A stretch of 64,000 bases of DNA. Origin: Shewanella aestuarii (GTDB taxonomy: Bacteria > Pseudomonadota > Gammaproteobacteria > Enterobacterales > Shewanellaceae). The notes under the pieces are model-generated. The model saw only the letters and a list, made by a program, of their open reading frames with translations, was not told where the DNA came from and made no database searches. Both the position numbers and the translations under genes were made by a program. Each line of letters begins with the position of its first letter. Positions within the stretch are counted from its first letter, which is position 1. The DNA is taken from contig NZ_CP050313.1 of NCBI RefSeq assembly GCF_011765625.1, positions 2,290,501-2,354,500 of the forward strand. The letters run 5' to 3'. Below are positions 9,816-19,566 of the stretch, one piece after another.

Positions 9816-9888
9816 TTTTTTAATTTTTAATTTTTAATTTTTAATTTTTAATTTTTAATTTTTAATTTTTAATTTTTAATTTTTAATT
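9816..9888. repeat. AATTTTT heptanucleotide tandem array
   Basis: Nine complete perfect AATTTTT units run from 9822 to 9884 with partial units on both sides. The array lies between msrQ and the cyclic-di-GMP gene, outside any gene. The rest of the 9570-9975 gap shows nothing further. Confidence 0.95.
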
Positions 9889-9975
9889 ATGATAGTAGAT
9901 CAAAACTTGAACCTTGTTTTCAACAAACAAGTTTAGATGACTAAAAATACAAAACTGAGAGCTCAAATAATCAAA

Positions 9976-10578
9976 CTAATGACGTTGAAATAACTTCATT
10001 AACTTTTCACGGCGTAATAGCAATAAAATGGCAAAAATAAATAGATAAATACTGGGTTCAATAATTTCAGACTTTACCGACCAATAAAAATGAATGGGGG
10101 CAAGGACAGCTGCAAGATAAACCCAATTATGTAAGCCTTGCCAGTGTCGACCCATTTTCTTTTTGATTCCGCTAAAAGAGGTTAGCGCCAACAACAGCAA
10201 AACAATGTAAGTAATTGCACCGACTAAAATGTAAGGTCGTTTTATCACCTCCTCAACTAAAAATCCCCAAGCAAACAATAAATCTAAACTTATAAACGCC
10301 ATAATATGTAAGCTGGCATAAACAAAAGCATATAAACCAATCATTCTTCTACTTTGCAAAAGTAAGCCTAGTTTAAAGCCCTTGGCTATCGGAGAGATTA
10401 ACAAGGTTGCCACTAACGAGTTTAAGGCCCCCATGCCAGTATAATGAATAATATATTGCACAGGATCGCCGCCAGCATTATCACTTAGTACATTTAGCAC
10501 CAATGCAATAATTGGTGCTAAAAACAACAAGTGTAATAACGCCTTCAGCCACCACAAACCACGTGGAGTTAATCGCAT
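9976..10578 (-). CDS. msrQ: Protein-methionine-sulfoxide reductase heme-binding subunit MsrQ
   Basis: A 200-residue membrane protein of the ferric-reductase-like transmembrane family. It has six or so hydrophobic helices and conserved histidines in 'YASLHIMAF', 'HWQGLHNWVYL' and 'APIHFYW', which coordinate heme. It passes quinol-derived electrons to MsrP. The ATG overlaps the last base of the msrP stop codon, so the two are translationally coupled. Confidence 0.93.
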   Translation of the reverse strand: MRLTPRGLWWLKALLHLLFLAPIIALVLNVLSDNAGGDPVQYIIHYTGMGALNSLVATLLISPIAKGFKLGLLLQSRRMIGLYAFVYASLHIMAFISLDLLFAWGFLVEEVIKRPYILVGAITYIVLLLLALTSFSGIKKKMGRHWQGLHNWVYLAAVLAPIHFYWSVKSEIIEPSIYLFIFAILLLLRREKLMKLFQRH

Positions 10579-11612
10579 TAATAATACTTCCTTAAATCTA
10601 AACCTTTATAAAGATCAGCCACAAAGTCACCATAACCATTAAACATTTGGGTTGGAACACGTTTGGATGAGAATAAACCACCCTCGCCTATGCTGCGCTC
10701 AGAAGCTTGCGACCATCTAGGGTGATCAACCTGTGGGTTTACATTGGCATAAAAACCATACTCGTGAGGCGCAAGTTGATTCCAACTGGTCGGTGGCTGT
10801 TTATCCATCACTCTCATTCTGACAATGGATTTAATACTTTTAAAACCGTATTTCCAAGGCACAACCAATCGAATAGGGGCTCCATTTTGAGGTGGTAAGG
10901 TTTTACCGTATAAACCGACAGCCATAAAAGACAGTGGGTTCATGGCTTCAGCAAGAGTTAACCCCTCAACATAGGGGTAATGGATCCCGCCGCCCATCAA
11001 GCGATTTTTTTGCCCAGGCATTTGTTGTGGATCAAATAACGTTTCAAACGCCACATGGGTTGCAGCACTTTGAATGCCCGCTTGCTTTAATAAACTGGCC
11101 AATGAAAAACCAACCCATGGCACCACCATGGACCAAGCTTCGACACAACGTAAACGATAACTGCGCTCTTCAAGAGCAAAACGTGTGGTCAAATCGTTTA
11201 AATCTAACGTAAGGGGGGTATCAACTAAACCTTCAATCTTCAATGTCCACGGGTCAACCTTGAATTGTTGCGCATTTTCAAACGGGTCTTGTTTACTGGT
11301 GCCAAACTCATAAAAATTATTATGTCGGGTAATTTTGTCTTCAGGTGTGAGCGTATCGGGTAAGATAAATTGTTGCGGCTGGCTGTATTGTAACGTTCGG
11401 GTAGCAAACTCTTGTTTAGGTTTGCTAGCAAAAGAATCAAATAAACCTGCTTGTACATAACCCGGAATGCTGGCGCCAAGTGCCCCTAGCCCTAATGCCT
11501 TAACAATGTTTCGACGGTCGTTAAACACAGACTCTGGCGTTACTTGGTTATCAACAACATCCCACGGCTTGCGTCGTTTAATGCCTTTTGAAAATGTATT
11601 TTTGTCCGCCAT
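10578..11612 (-). CDS. msrP: Protein-methionine-sulfoxide reductase catalytic subunit MsrP
   Basis: A periplasmic molybdopterin enzyme that repairs oxidised methionines in envelope proteins. The start at 11612 is chosen because AGGGGAA lies just upstream; an in-frame ATG at 11684 would add 24 atypical residues. The N-terminus carries a twin-arginine signal (Arg33-Arg34 in '[12 protein letters not shown]') for Tat export. The Mo-ligand cysteine is in '[11 protein letters not shown]', and '[13 protein letters not shown]' is also family-typical. At 344 residues it is close to E. coli MsrP. It forms an operon with msrQ. Confidence 0.95.
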   Translation of the reverse strand: MADKNTFSKGIKRRKPWDVVDNQVTPESVFNDRRNIVKALGLGALGASIPGYVQAGLFDSFASKPKQEFATRTLQYSQPQQFILPDTLTPEDKITRHNNFYEFGTSKQDPFENAQQFKVDPWTLKIEGLVDTPLTLDLNDLTTRFALEERSYRLRCVEAWSMVVPWVGFSLASLLKQAGIQSAATHVAFETLFDPQQMPGQKNRLMGGGIHYPYVEGLTLAEAMNPLSFMAVGLYGKTLPPQNGAPIRLVVPWKYGFKSIKSIVRMRVMDKQPPTSWNQLAPHEYGFYANVNPQVDHPRWSQASERSIGEGGLFSSKRVPTQMFNGYGDFVADLYKGLDLRKYY

Positions 11613-11788
11613 ATCTTTTCCCCTAGCTGTCGCAATGTAACTATTAGACAGAGTTATACGCAAAATAATTTCATTTTGATTCAATATTATTCGAACACAT
11701 TAAAAAAGCGTAAAACTCAGGTTTTATTGTTGCAGCAATAAGTTAGCCATGCGAATCTTATGTGGATATTATTTTAAAAGGTTTTGTT

Positions 11789-13276
11789 ATGCCCTTCACT
11801 GTTGATTTTACTCCTCCTCAAATTGCCGCAATGGTGGCGATTGCATTTTTAAGCTTATTAATTGGCGCATTGCTTAATCAAAGGTTAACTCGTCAACGCT
11901 GGCAACAACTTAAGTTGCAATATGAAACGGAAGCAACCCAAAAAATTACTGAATTACAGCAAGCAATGGCACAGCTACAAGAGTCGTTAGATGATAAGCA
12001 AGACAGCCTGCATCATTTGCAAGCTAAACATGAAATTCAAATTGGCCAACTTGCTAGAGCACAGGCATTAATTGAGCGTATTCCACAGTTAGAACAGCGC
12101 TTAGAAGACAGTCAGCGAAAAATACTCGAGTCGCAACTTAATTTATCCAAATCAAATGCGATGCAACAAACCTTAATCGCAACAAATCAAGCTGAACAAC
12201 AAGCCTTACAAGATAAAATTCAATTACTGGAAACCGCTGAAGAACGTTTGAAACTGCAATTTGAAAATTTAGCCAACCGAATTTTTGAAGAGCGCAGTGA
12301 AAACTTCAAACAGCAAAACGTCTCCCAAATAGATGGTGTACTTGGGCCACTCAAACAACAACTAGAAGGCTTTAGAAAACAAATTCAAGACTCATACAAC
12401 CATGAACAATCAGAGCGCAGCGCACTGAAACATCAATTAAATCATTTACGTGAGCTGAATTTAAAAATGAGCCAAGATGCCATTAACCTGACTAAAGCGT
12501 TAAAAGGCGATAACAAACAACAAGGCAACTGGGGCGAAGTGATCTTAGATCGAGTGCTACAAGAAAGTGGCCTTCGTGAGGGCCATGAGTACCACACCCA
12601 ACAAGATTTAAAAAATGATGACGGCAAACGCTTTAAACCCGATGTGATAGTGCATTTGCCTGAAAATAAAGATGTGGTAATTGATGCCAAAATGTCACTG
12701 GTTGCGTACGAGCGCTACTTTAACAGTGACGATCCTCAAGAGCGCGACCAAGCATTAAAAGATCATGCTTTATCACTGCGCCAGCACATCAAAGGCCTCA
12801 GCCAAAAGGACTATCATCAATTACACGGTCTTAAAAGCTTAGATTATGTGCTAATGTTTATTCCTGTTGAGCCTGCATTTTTACTGGCGATTGAATATGA
12901 TCCTAGTTTAATCAACTTTGCCCTAGAGCAAAATATCATGCTGGTAAGTCCAACTAATTTGTTAGTGGCATTAAGAACCATTAACAATATTTGGCGCTAC
13001 GAATATCAAAATCAGCATGCACAAACTATCGCCAACCAAGCAGCAAAAATTTACGATAAATTATGCGGGTATCTTGATGACATGGACAAATTAGGTCGGG
13101 CTCTTGAAACGGCTGACAAAAGCTATCAACAAGCAATGGGTAAATTAAGTACCGGCAAAGGCAATTTGATACGCCAAGCGCATCAGTTACAAAGTTTAGG
13201 CGTCAATACCAGTAAGCAGCTAGATAAAAACATACTCAACCGTGCACTTGATGAATCCCTTGATAAAGCAGATTAA
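11789..13276 (+). CDS. rmuC: DNA recombination protein RmuC
   Basis: A 495-residue protein from the ATG at 11789, which follows AAAAGG; an in-frame GTG at 11762 is less likely. An N-terminal membrane anchor (about residues 8-28) leads into a long glutamine- and glutamate-rich coiled coil (about 35-215). The RmuC nuclease-like domain follows, with 'GNWGEVILDRVLQESGL' and 'KPDVIVHLPENKDVVIDAK'. RmuC limits DNA inversions and rearrangements at short inverted repeats. Confidence 0.94.
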   Translation: MPFTVDFTPPQIAAMVAIAFLSLLIGALLNQRLTRQRWQQLKLQYETEATQKITELQQAMAQLQESLDDKQDSLHHLQAKHEIQIGQLARAQALIERIPQLEQRLEDSQRKILESQLNLSKSNAMQQTLIATNQAEQQALQDKIQLLETAEERLKLQFENLANRIFEERSENFKQQNVSQIDGVLGPLKQQLEGFRKQIQDSYNHEQSERSALKHQLNHLRELNLKMSQDAINLTKALKGDNKQQGNWGEVILDRVLQESGLREGHEYHTQQDLKNDDGKRFKPDVIVHLPENKDVVIDAKMSLVAYERYFNSDDPQERDQALKDHALSLRQHIKGLSQKDYHQLHGLKSLDYVLMFIPVEPAFLLAIEYDPSLINFALEQNIMLVSPTNLLVALRTINNIWRYEYQNQHAQTIANQAAKIYDKLCGYLDDMDKLGRALETADKSYQQAMGKLSTGKGNLIRQAHQLQSLGVNTSKQLDKNILNRALDESLDKAD

Positions 13277-13382
13277 AAATAAGGTAGGTTTAATCCAAAC
13301 ATCATATAACTAACACATTACAGATAAGCAGCAAAACAAACAAAATCGCAAACGATGTACTGAGGCGGAGACTCTCATTTAA

Positions 13383-15332
13383 ATGCGTAATTATCGAATT
13401 GATTATTCAGTGTTTCATCAGCTATTAACAGGCTTAATGCTTATTGGATGTAGCCTGTTTTGTGCAAATTTTGCTTTTGCGTTAACCTCGCAGCAGCAAA
13501 CCTATCTTGATGCAAAAAAAGCCCTAGATAGTAAAAAAATGGCTGAATACCAGCAATTGCGTGCAAAACTGAATGATTATCCGCTCACAGTTTATCTTGA
13601 TTATCATCATAATATTGACGCTATTATTGCAATGTCCGGCTCAAAAGCGCTTTCGGCCCTGCAGCAATTTAACACCACACCTTTATATAACTCAGGTCGT
13701 TTTCGTTATTTAATGCGCGCCGGAGAGCAGCTGCGTTGGCAAGACTTTTTAACCGTATCACCCGACACGCCAAACGATACTCGTTTGCAATGTTTTTATT
13801 ACCGCTCACAACTCGCAACCGGCAATAAACAAATCGCCTACGAGGGCACCGAAAAGCTATGGTTATATGGCAAATCCAGGCCCAAAGAGTGTGATCCATT
13901 GTTTAGCCAATGGACAAAAGAAGGCAAACGTACCCAAGAGCTTATTTGGGCCAGAATGCTATTAAGCTTTAATGCGGGTCAATCTAGTCTATTAAGTTAT
14001 TTAAGCAATAAAATCACCAAGCACAGTCAACAAGCTGAATTGCTAATGAAGGTATATCGCGATCCGAATACCTTACGCCACACTAAACAATTTCGCAGTT
14101 CAAAGCCTATCATTGCTGACATTGTTAATGTCGGCCTAAGAAAGCTCGCTCGTAAAGATTTAAAACAGGCCGTAAAACTGTATAACAAATATCAAAAAGC
14201 TGGTCGCTTTACCCAAGATGAAGCAAGTCAGCTTAATCACTATTTAGTTAGACGAGTATTAATTTTCCAGATTGATGAGTTAAAAGATCATACTGATACT
14301 ATGTTGCCACACTTAGCTGATGATGATTTATATGAGATGCGTTTACGCTGGGCTATTCGTCAGCAAGATTTTAACAGCGTAGAAACGTATCTTGGCTTAC
14401 TCAGTGACCAAGCTAAAAACAGTGCCCGCTGGCAATACTGGCAAGCCCGTATAACCGCAAGTAAAGATAGCGATAACGCTAAACAGCAACATCAATTGCT
14501 CGCCAAGCAACGTAACTTTTATGGTTTTACTGCCGCTGAAATCATTAATATGCCAATAGCATTAAACGATGATAATTTAACCTCAAATCCAACATTACGA
14601 GCCAAATTACAGGACGATCCAGGCTTAGCAAGGGTTATCGAGCTGCGGGCAATCGACAAAATCATCGATTCACGAAGTGAATGGGTACATTTAATGCGAC
14701 GCCACGGGACTGAATTACAAGCTGAATACGGACTTTATGCTCTGGAGCAAGGCTGGTATGACTTAAGTGTAGAATCTAGCATTCAGGCCAAGCAATGGGA
14801 TGCACTGACATTACGTTTTCCTAACGCAGCCGAGCAAGAATTTAGTCAAGCCAGTAAAAAATATCAGGTTAACATTGACGAAATACGTGCTATTTCACGC
14901 CGCGAAAGTGCATTTTATCCTTATGCGACATCGGGTGTCGGGGCACGCGGCTTAATGCAACTCATGCCCGCCACCGCAAAACAAACCGCTAAAAAGAACA
15001 ACATTCCATTTAACAACGTAAAAGACTTATATCAACCTAAAGTGAACGTGATGTTGGGCAGTGCATACTATGCTCAGTTATTAAAGCAATTTGATAATAA
15101 CCGAGTGTTAGCGACTGCGGCCTATAATGCAGGACCAAGCAACGTGAAACGCTGGTTGGCGGTATCCAAAGGTAATTTAGATGCCATGAGTTTTATTGAA
15201 AGTATTCCATTTACTGAAACCCGTGAATACGTGCAAGCGGTATTTAGTTATCGCATGATATACCAACAACAAAACAAGGTTAATGCCAAGCAACCTATGT
15301 TTAGCCCTGTTGAGTTTAATTACGCATATTAA
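13383..15332 (+). CDS. slt: Soluble lytic murein transglycosylase
   Basis: A 649-residue periplasmic enzyme, close to the 645 of E. coli Slt70. It has a signal peptide (ending near 'NFAFA'), a long helical superhelix region, and a C-terminal lysozyme-like SLT domain. The catalytic glutamate is Glu508 in 'SRRESAFYP', followed by 'GARGLMQLMPATA' and 'ATAAYNAGPSNVKRW'. It cleaves peptidoglycan to 1,6-anhydromuropeptides. It lies 72 bases upstream of the moxR gene. Confidence 0.95.
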   Translation: MRNYRIDYSVFHQLLTGLMLIGCSLFCANFAFALTSQQQTYLDAKKALDSKKMAEYQQLRAKLNDYPLTVYLDYHHNIDAIIAMSGSKALSALQQFNTTPLYNSGRFRYLMRAGEQLRWQDFLTVSPDTPNDTRLQCFYYRSQLATGNKQIAYEGTEKLWLYGKSRPKECDPLFSQWTKEGKRTQELIWARMLLSFNAGQSSLLSYLSNKITKHSQQAELLMKVYRDPNTLRHTKQFRSSKPIIADIVNVGLRKLARKDLKQAVKLYNKYQKAGRFTQDEASQLNHYLVRRVLIFQIDELKDHTDTMLPHLADDDLYEMRLRWAIRQQDFNSVETYLGLLSDQAKNSARWQYWQARITASKDSDNAKQQHQLLAKQRNFYGFTAAEIINMPIALNDDNLTSNPTLRAKLQDDPGLARVIELRAIDKIIDSRSEWVHLMRRHGTELQAEYGLYALEQGWYDLSVESSIQAKQWDALTLRFPNAAEQEFSQASKKYQVNIDEIRAISRRESAFYPYATSGVGARGLMQLMPATAKQTAKKNNIPFNNVKDLYQPKVNVMLGSAYYAQLLKQFDNNRVLATAAYNAGPSNVKRWLAVSKGNLDAMSFIESIPFTETREYVQAVFSYRMIYQQQNKVNAKQPMFSPVEFNYAY

Positions 15333-15404
15333 GTTTTGATAGTGTATCAATTCAAACTCTTAGCTTAATAGCTATGGGGATAACAATAATAACAAGGAGC
15401 TTTC

Positions 15405-16316
15405 GTGTCAGAACATGCCATAAGTCAATTAATTAACCAATTGCAGCAAGTGTTGTTAGGTAAGCCACAACAAATCAAACTCGCGGTTGCCTGCATTCTT
15501 GCCAAAGGTCACTTATTAATTGAAGATCTTCCCGGCATGGGCAAAACCAGTTTATCTCATGGTATTGCCAGTAGTTTAGGTATGAGCTACCAGCGGATAC
15601 AATTTACCAGTGACATGCTGCCCGCTGATATTCTAGGTGTTTCTATCTATAACAAGGCACAGCAACAATTTGAGTTTCATCAAGGGCCCATATTTAACCA
15701 AATGCTATTAGCCGATGAGATCAACCGTGCCAGCCCAAAAACCCAATCAGCATTACTTGAGGCCATGGCAGAACAGCAAATTACCCAAGATGGCCATACC
15801 TATAAATTACCTAATCCATTTTTTGTAATTGCCACCCAAAACCCACAAGACCAATCAGGCACCTTCCCTTTACCAGAATCACAGCTCGACCGTTTTATGA
15901 TGCGTATTTCGATAGGTTATCCCAGCCTTGAAGCTGAAATGCAAATGCTAAAAACCCAGCAGCAAGGTCAAGCAAGAGTTGAATTGACTCAATGCTTAAC
16001 ACCAACCCAGCTTAGCCAACTTCAACAACAAGTGGCGAACGTGTCAGCGTCGGATGCGGTATTAAAATACTTATTAGCTCTAGTGGAGTTTTCACGCCAA
16101 CAAGGCCAAACCACCGGGCTATCGCCAAGAGCTAGTATCGCCTTACTGCATGCAGCGAAAGCATGGGCCATGATTGAGCAGCGTCACTATCTAGTGCCAG
16201 AAGATATTCAAGCGGTATTTCATGCCGTAGCTGAACACCGAATTAGTGCCCATGGGCTGTATCAGGGTAAAGCCGTATCAGATATTATTTTAGCCAGTGT
16301 TAACCCGATCCTATAA
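15405..16316 (+). CDS. MoxR-family AAA+ ATPase
   Basis: A 303-residue ATPase starting at GTG, seven bases after AAGGAG. Walker A is 'DLPGMGKTSL' (residues 41-50) and Walker B is in 'LLADEINRAS' (101-110), with the MoxR-typical 'SPKTQSALLEAM' after it. MoxR proteins act as chaperones with DUF58 and von Willebrand-type partners. It begins a three-gene cluster with the DUF58 and transglutaminase genes. Confidence 0.95.
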   Translation: MSEHAISQLINQLQQVLLGKPQQIKLAVACILAKGHLLIEDLPGMGKTSLSHGIASSLGMSYQRIQFTSDMLPADILGVSIYNKAQQQFEFHQGPIFNQMLLADEINRASPKTQSALLEAMAEQQITQDGHTYKLPNPFFVIATQNPQDQSGTFPLPESQLDRFMMRISIGYPSLEAEMQMLKTQQQGQARVELTQCLTPTQLSQLQQQVANVSASDAVLKYLLALVEFSRQQGQTTGLSPRASIALLHAAKAWAMIEQRHYLVPEDIQAVFHAVAEHRISAHGLYQGKAVSDIILASVNPIL

Positions 16317-16326
16317 GGGTATACGC

Positions 16327-17436
16327 ATGTTTGCTTTATTCAAAAAAAAGTCATCCACCAGCCAAGATAGCTACCAAGCAAGTTGGTTGGTTCGTCACAT
16401 TCCACCTTCCATCAAACAACGCTGGTCTAGGTGGATAAGCAAACGCTTACCGCCACAAGCTAAAGTCACGCTTAGCCATAAAGGGATTTTTATTCTGCCC
16501 AGTGCCTTTGGTTTTGCATGGCTAGCATTAATATTGCTCTTGTATTTATTTGGAACCAATTATCAAAATAACTTAGTCATTGGACTTAGCTTATTACTAG
16601 GCAGCGTGTTTCATACCTGTATTATTTACAGCTATAAAAATTTGGCAGGGCTCACCTTTAGTGCCGTTGCGCCGGCAGATGCCTATGCCCATCAGAGTCA
16701 TTCTTTTCCCATTTTGCTAACCGGTCATAATAAACAAACAAATACAGAAACCACCCATCAGCAAATTTGCTTGCAATTTAGCCAGCAGCGTCACTTTCGC
16801 TTAAAGCAAACCGATGAAAATTCAGTGGCAACCGTGTTTTATGATAATCCTCGCCGAGGCTGGTTAAGGCCTGGCAGAATAACCGTTTGGTCTAACTTTC
16901 CACTTGGGCTTTTTAAAGCTTGGTCTTATGTGGACTTAGACTTAAAACAGCTGGTATTTGCTCAACCCATTGAGTGCGATATTAAACTAACAAGCCAAAG
17001 CAGCACCCAAGATGATAACCAAATTAATGGCACAACCCGAGCTGGGGTTGACGATTACACGGGCCTGAGAAGCTATGTGACAGGCGAATCACTAAAACAA
17101 GTGGCGTGGAAACAAGTGGCGCAAGGTAAAGGCATGTTAACTAAAGAGTTTAATGAGCCAGAGGGCATGCCTGTTTGGCTTTCTTTAACAGAGCAAACTG
17201 CAGATAACCTTGAGCTAAAGTTAAGTCAATTAAGCTGGCAAGTGAATAAACTCAGTGAACGCAAGCAAGTATTTGGTTTAATACTAGATCAGCAAACACT
17301 GGCACAAAATTGTGGTGAACAGCATAGACTAGCATGCCAAAAAGCCATTGCCTTATATCGCCCCGAGATGTCAATGCAACCAGAACGTGACAATGACACC
17401 AATATCTTTGAGCAGGCGGTAAATAATGCGAGATAA
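16327..17436 (+). CDS. DUF58 domain-containing membrane protein
   Basis: A 369-residue protein from the ATG at 16327, which follows AAGGGT; an upstream in-frame ATG at 16297 lies inside moxR. There are two hydrophobic segments at about residues 55-100. The DUF58 signature occurs as 'GLRSYVTGESLKQVAWKQVA' near residue 250. It starts 10 bases after moxR and overlaps the next gene by 11 bases. This is the usual MoxR partner; its molecular role is not settled. Confidence 0.92.
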   Translation: MFALFKKKSSTSQDSYQASWLVRHIPPSIKQRWSRWISKRLPPQAKVTLSHKGIFILPSAFGFAWLALILLLYLFGTNYQNNLVIGLSLLLGSVFHTCIIYSYKNLAGLTFSAVAPADAYAHQSHSFPILLTGHNKQTNTETTHQQICLQFSQQRHFRLKQTDENSVATVFYDNPRRGWLRPGRITVWSNFPLGLFKAWSYVDLDLKQLVFAQPIECDIKLTSQSSTQDDNQINGTTRAGVDDYTGLRSYVTGESLKQVAWKQVAQGKGMLTKEFNEPEGMPVWLSLTEQTADNLELKLSQLSWQVNKLSERKQVFGLILDQQTLAQNCGEQHRLACQKAIALYRPEMSMQPERDNDTNIFEQAVNNAR

Positions 17437-19492
17437 TTTCGACAGCATTATTAGCCGTAACACGCTATTTTGGTTACTCATTACCAACGTAGCCGTGTTA
17501 TCACCTTTATATGGCCACACAACACCTTGGACAATGGCGATATGCGCCATCTGTTTTGTTTGGCGCATAGGGATTTACTTTGGCAAGGTGGCAGCCCCGC
17601 CTAAGTTACTTGTTAGCAGCCTTGCTATTGGGGCGGCAGGAACACTGGCATTGGTCTCGCGAGAGATCGGCCTATTGAACGCCCTGATCAATTTATTACT
17701 ATTAGGCTATGCGCTTAAATATATTGAAATGCGTCAACAACGCGATGTAAAAACTGTGGTACTTGTGGGCTACTTTTTGATTGCGCTGACCTTATTAGAC
17801 CAACAAGCCATTATCAATACCCTGCATTTAACCCTTGTGACCATCATTAATACTTGTGTGTTAATTAGTGTGTATCAAGATAGCGGTAAACCGTTATCCA
17901 ACTTACGCTTTAGTGTGAAAATCATTCTCCAAAGTGTGCCTTTAGCCATTCTATTGTTTGTGGTATTCCCTCGCCTTGGGCCTTTGTGGATGGTGCCGAA
18001 TATGAAATCGGCAACTACAGGTTTATCTGATGAAGTCTCATTTGGCGATATCAGTAAACTGACGCGGTCACCAGATTTAGCATTTCGGGTTGGATTTGAA
18101 AATCCAGATGGCAGCACATCAGGCCCAACAAATGACCAGCTTTATTGGCGCACATTAGTAATGGAAAATTATGATGGTAAGACTTGGCGCCAAGACCCGA
18201 GCATGAAAGATATTCAGCGCCAAGCTTATTTTCAAAAACCGCTTCGAAACCGACCACAAAGCAGCACACAACAAACGCCAACCATGGAATATGTTGTGAT
18301 TGCAGAACCGAGTCATCAAAAATGGTTATATGGCCTTGATGAAGCCTTTAGTCAAGACAACCAAATTATTGAGCTACCAGATTATCGCTTGTTTGCATTA
18401 AGGCCTGTAGATCAGCGCCAAAGTTATCGAGTGATCTCTTATCCAAACAGCTTAATGGATGTGAGATTGTCAGCTGCCACCCGCAACATCAACTTAACCT
18501 TACCAGACAATACTAACCCACAAACATGGCGTTTAGCCCAGCAGTTTGCCGACAAGTACCCAGAGCCGAAAGCCCGTATTAGCGCCATGATGAACCACTT
18601 TGCCGAACAAGCTTATTATTACACCTTAAGCCCACCGGCATTGGGCGATCAGCAAATCGATGACTTTTTATTTGAAAACCGTGCGGGATTCTGTGCCCAT
18701 TATGCCTCGGCCTTAGTCTTTATGGCCCGAGCAAGTCGCATTCCAGCCCGCATGGTGACAGGCTATCAAGGTGGTGAGTACAACCCTAAAGCTGGTTACT
18801 ATAGTGTTTATCAATACATGGCTCACGCATGGACAGAAGTCTGGTTTGAAGGTCAAGGCTGGCAACGTTTTGACCCAACCGCCATGATAGCGCCGCAGCG
18901 CATTTTAGATGGTTTTGATGCCATGTTTGATAGCGAGTCTAGTTACTTACAAGACAGGCCGTTTAGCAGCCTAAGAATGAAACAATATCCTTGGTTAAAT
19001 GATTTACGTAATCAACTTGCCAGTATTGATTATTACTGGAGTGTGTGGGTACTTGGCTTTGATGAACAACGTAAACAACAGGTGCTACAAAAGTTACTGG
19101 GTAAGGTGAATAGCCGCAACATTATCATTATGATGTTAATCAGTTTTGCCTTTATATTTTTAATGATTGCTTACTATGCAGGGTTGTTGAACATTAAGCC
19201 TAAACAAGAATTCTTAAGCCGTCGTTACCAAAATATTAGCCAACGATTAGCAAAAAAAGGGGTGGTTAAAGCCCGTCAAAGTCCTGCGTTGGCCTTTGCA
19301 GAGCAAGTAAAATGCACCTTGCCAGCGCAGTATTCAGGCTTAGCAGATCAATTTGAGGTATTTTCAACAGCTTATATCGCCTTGAAATATCAGCCATTAA
19401 CCCCATCACAGCAGCAAGAATATCGCCGTCAGTTTAATCGAACATATTGGTCAATAATGTTACAACTGTTATGGATTAACCAACTGAAATAA
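17426..19492 (+). CDS. TgpA-type transmembrane transglutaminase
   Basis: A 688-residue protein with an N-terminal DUF3488 membrane region (five or six helices within residues 1-190), a periplasmic transglutaminase-like domain and one more helix near residue 570. The catalytic triad is visible: Cys423 in 'AGFCAHYASAL', His in 'AHAWTEVWF', and Asp in 'RFDPTAM'. Pseudomonas TgpA is an essential homologue of this type. It completes the moxR-DUF58-tgpA operon. Confidence 0.94.
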   Translation: MRDNFDSIISRNTLFWLLITNVAVLSPLYGHTTPWTMAICAICFVWRIGIYFGKVAAPPKLLVSSLAIGAAGTLALVSREIGLLNALINLLLLGYALKYIEMRQQRDVKTVVLVGYFLIALTLLDQQAIINTLHLTLVTIINTCVLISVYQDSGKPLSNLRFSVKIILQSVPLAILLFVVFPRLGPLWMVPNMKSATTGLSDEVSFGDISKLTRSPDLAFRVGFENPDGSTSGPTNDQLYWRTLVMENYDGKTWRQDPSMKDIQRQAYFQKPLRNRPQSSTQQTPTMEYVVIAEPSHQKWLYGLDEAFSQDNQIIELPDYRLFALRPVDQRQSYRVISYPNSLMDVRLSAATRNINLTLPDNTNPQTWRLAQQFADKYPEPKARISAMMNHFAEQAYYYTLSPPALGDQQIDDFLFENRAGFCAHYASALVFMARASRIPARMVTGYQGGEYNPKAGYYSVYQYMAHAWTEVWFEGQGWQRFDPTAMIAPQRILDGFDAMFDSESSYLQDRPFSSLRMKQYPWLNDLRNQLASIDYYWSVWVLGFDEQRKQQVLQKLLGKVNSRNIIIMMLISFAFIFLMIAYYAGLLNIKPKQEFLSRRYQNISQRLAKKGVVKARQSPALAFAEQVKCTLPAQYSGLADQFEVFSTAYIALKYQPLTPSQQQEYRRQFNRTYWSIMLQLLWINQLK

Positions 19493-19566
19493 TTAATCAA
19501 ATTAATCATTGATGCCAGTATTCTAAGCCCATAGAATGAAGCAATATCTTTTTATGTGAGCGCCCT

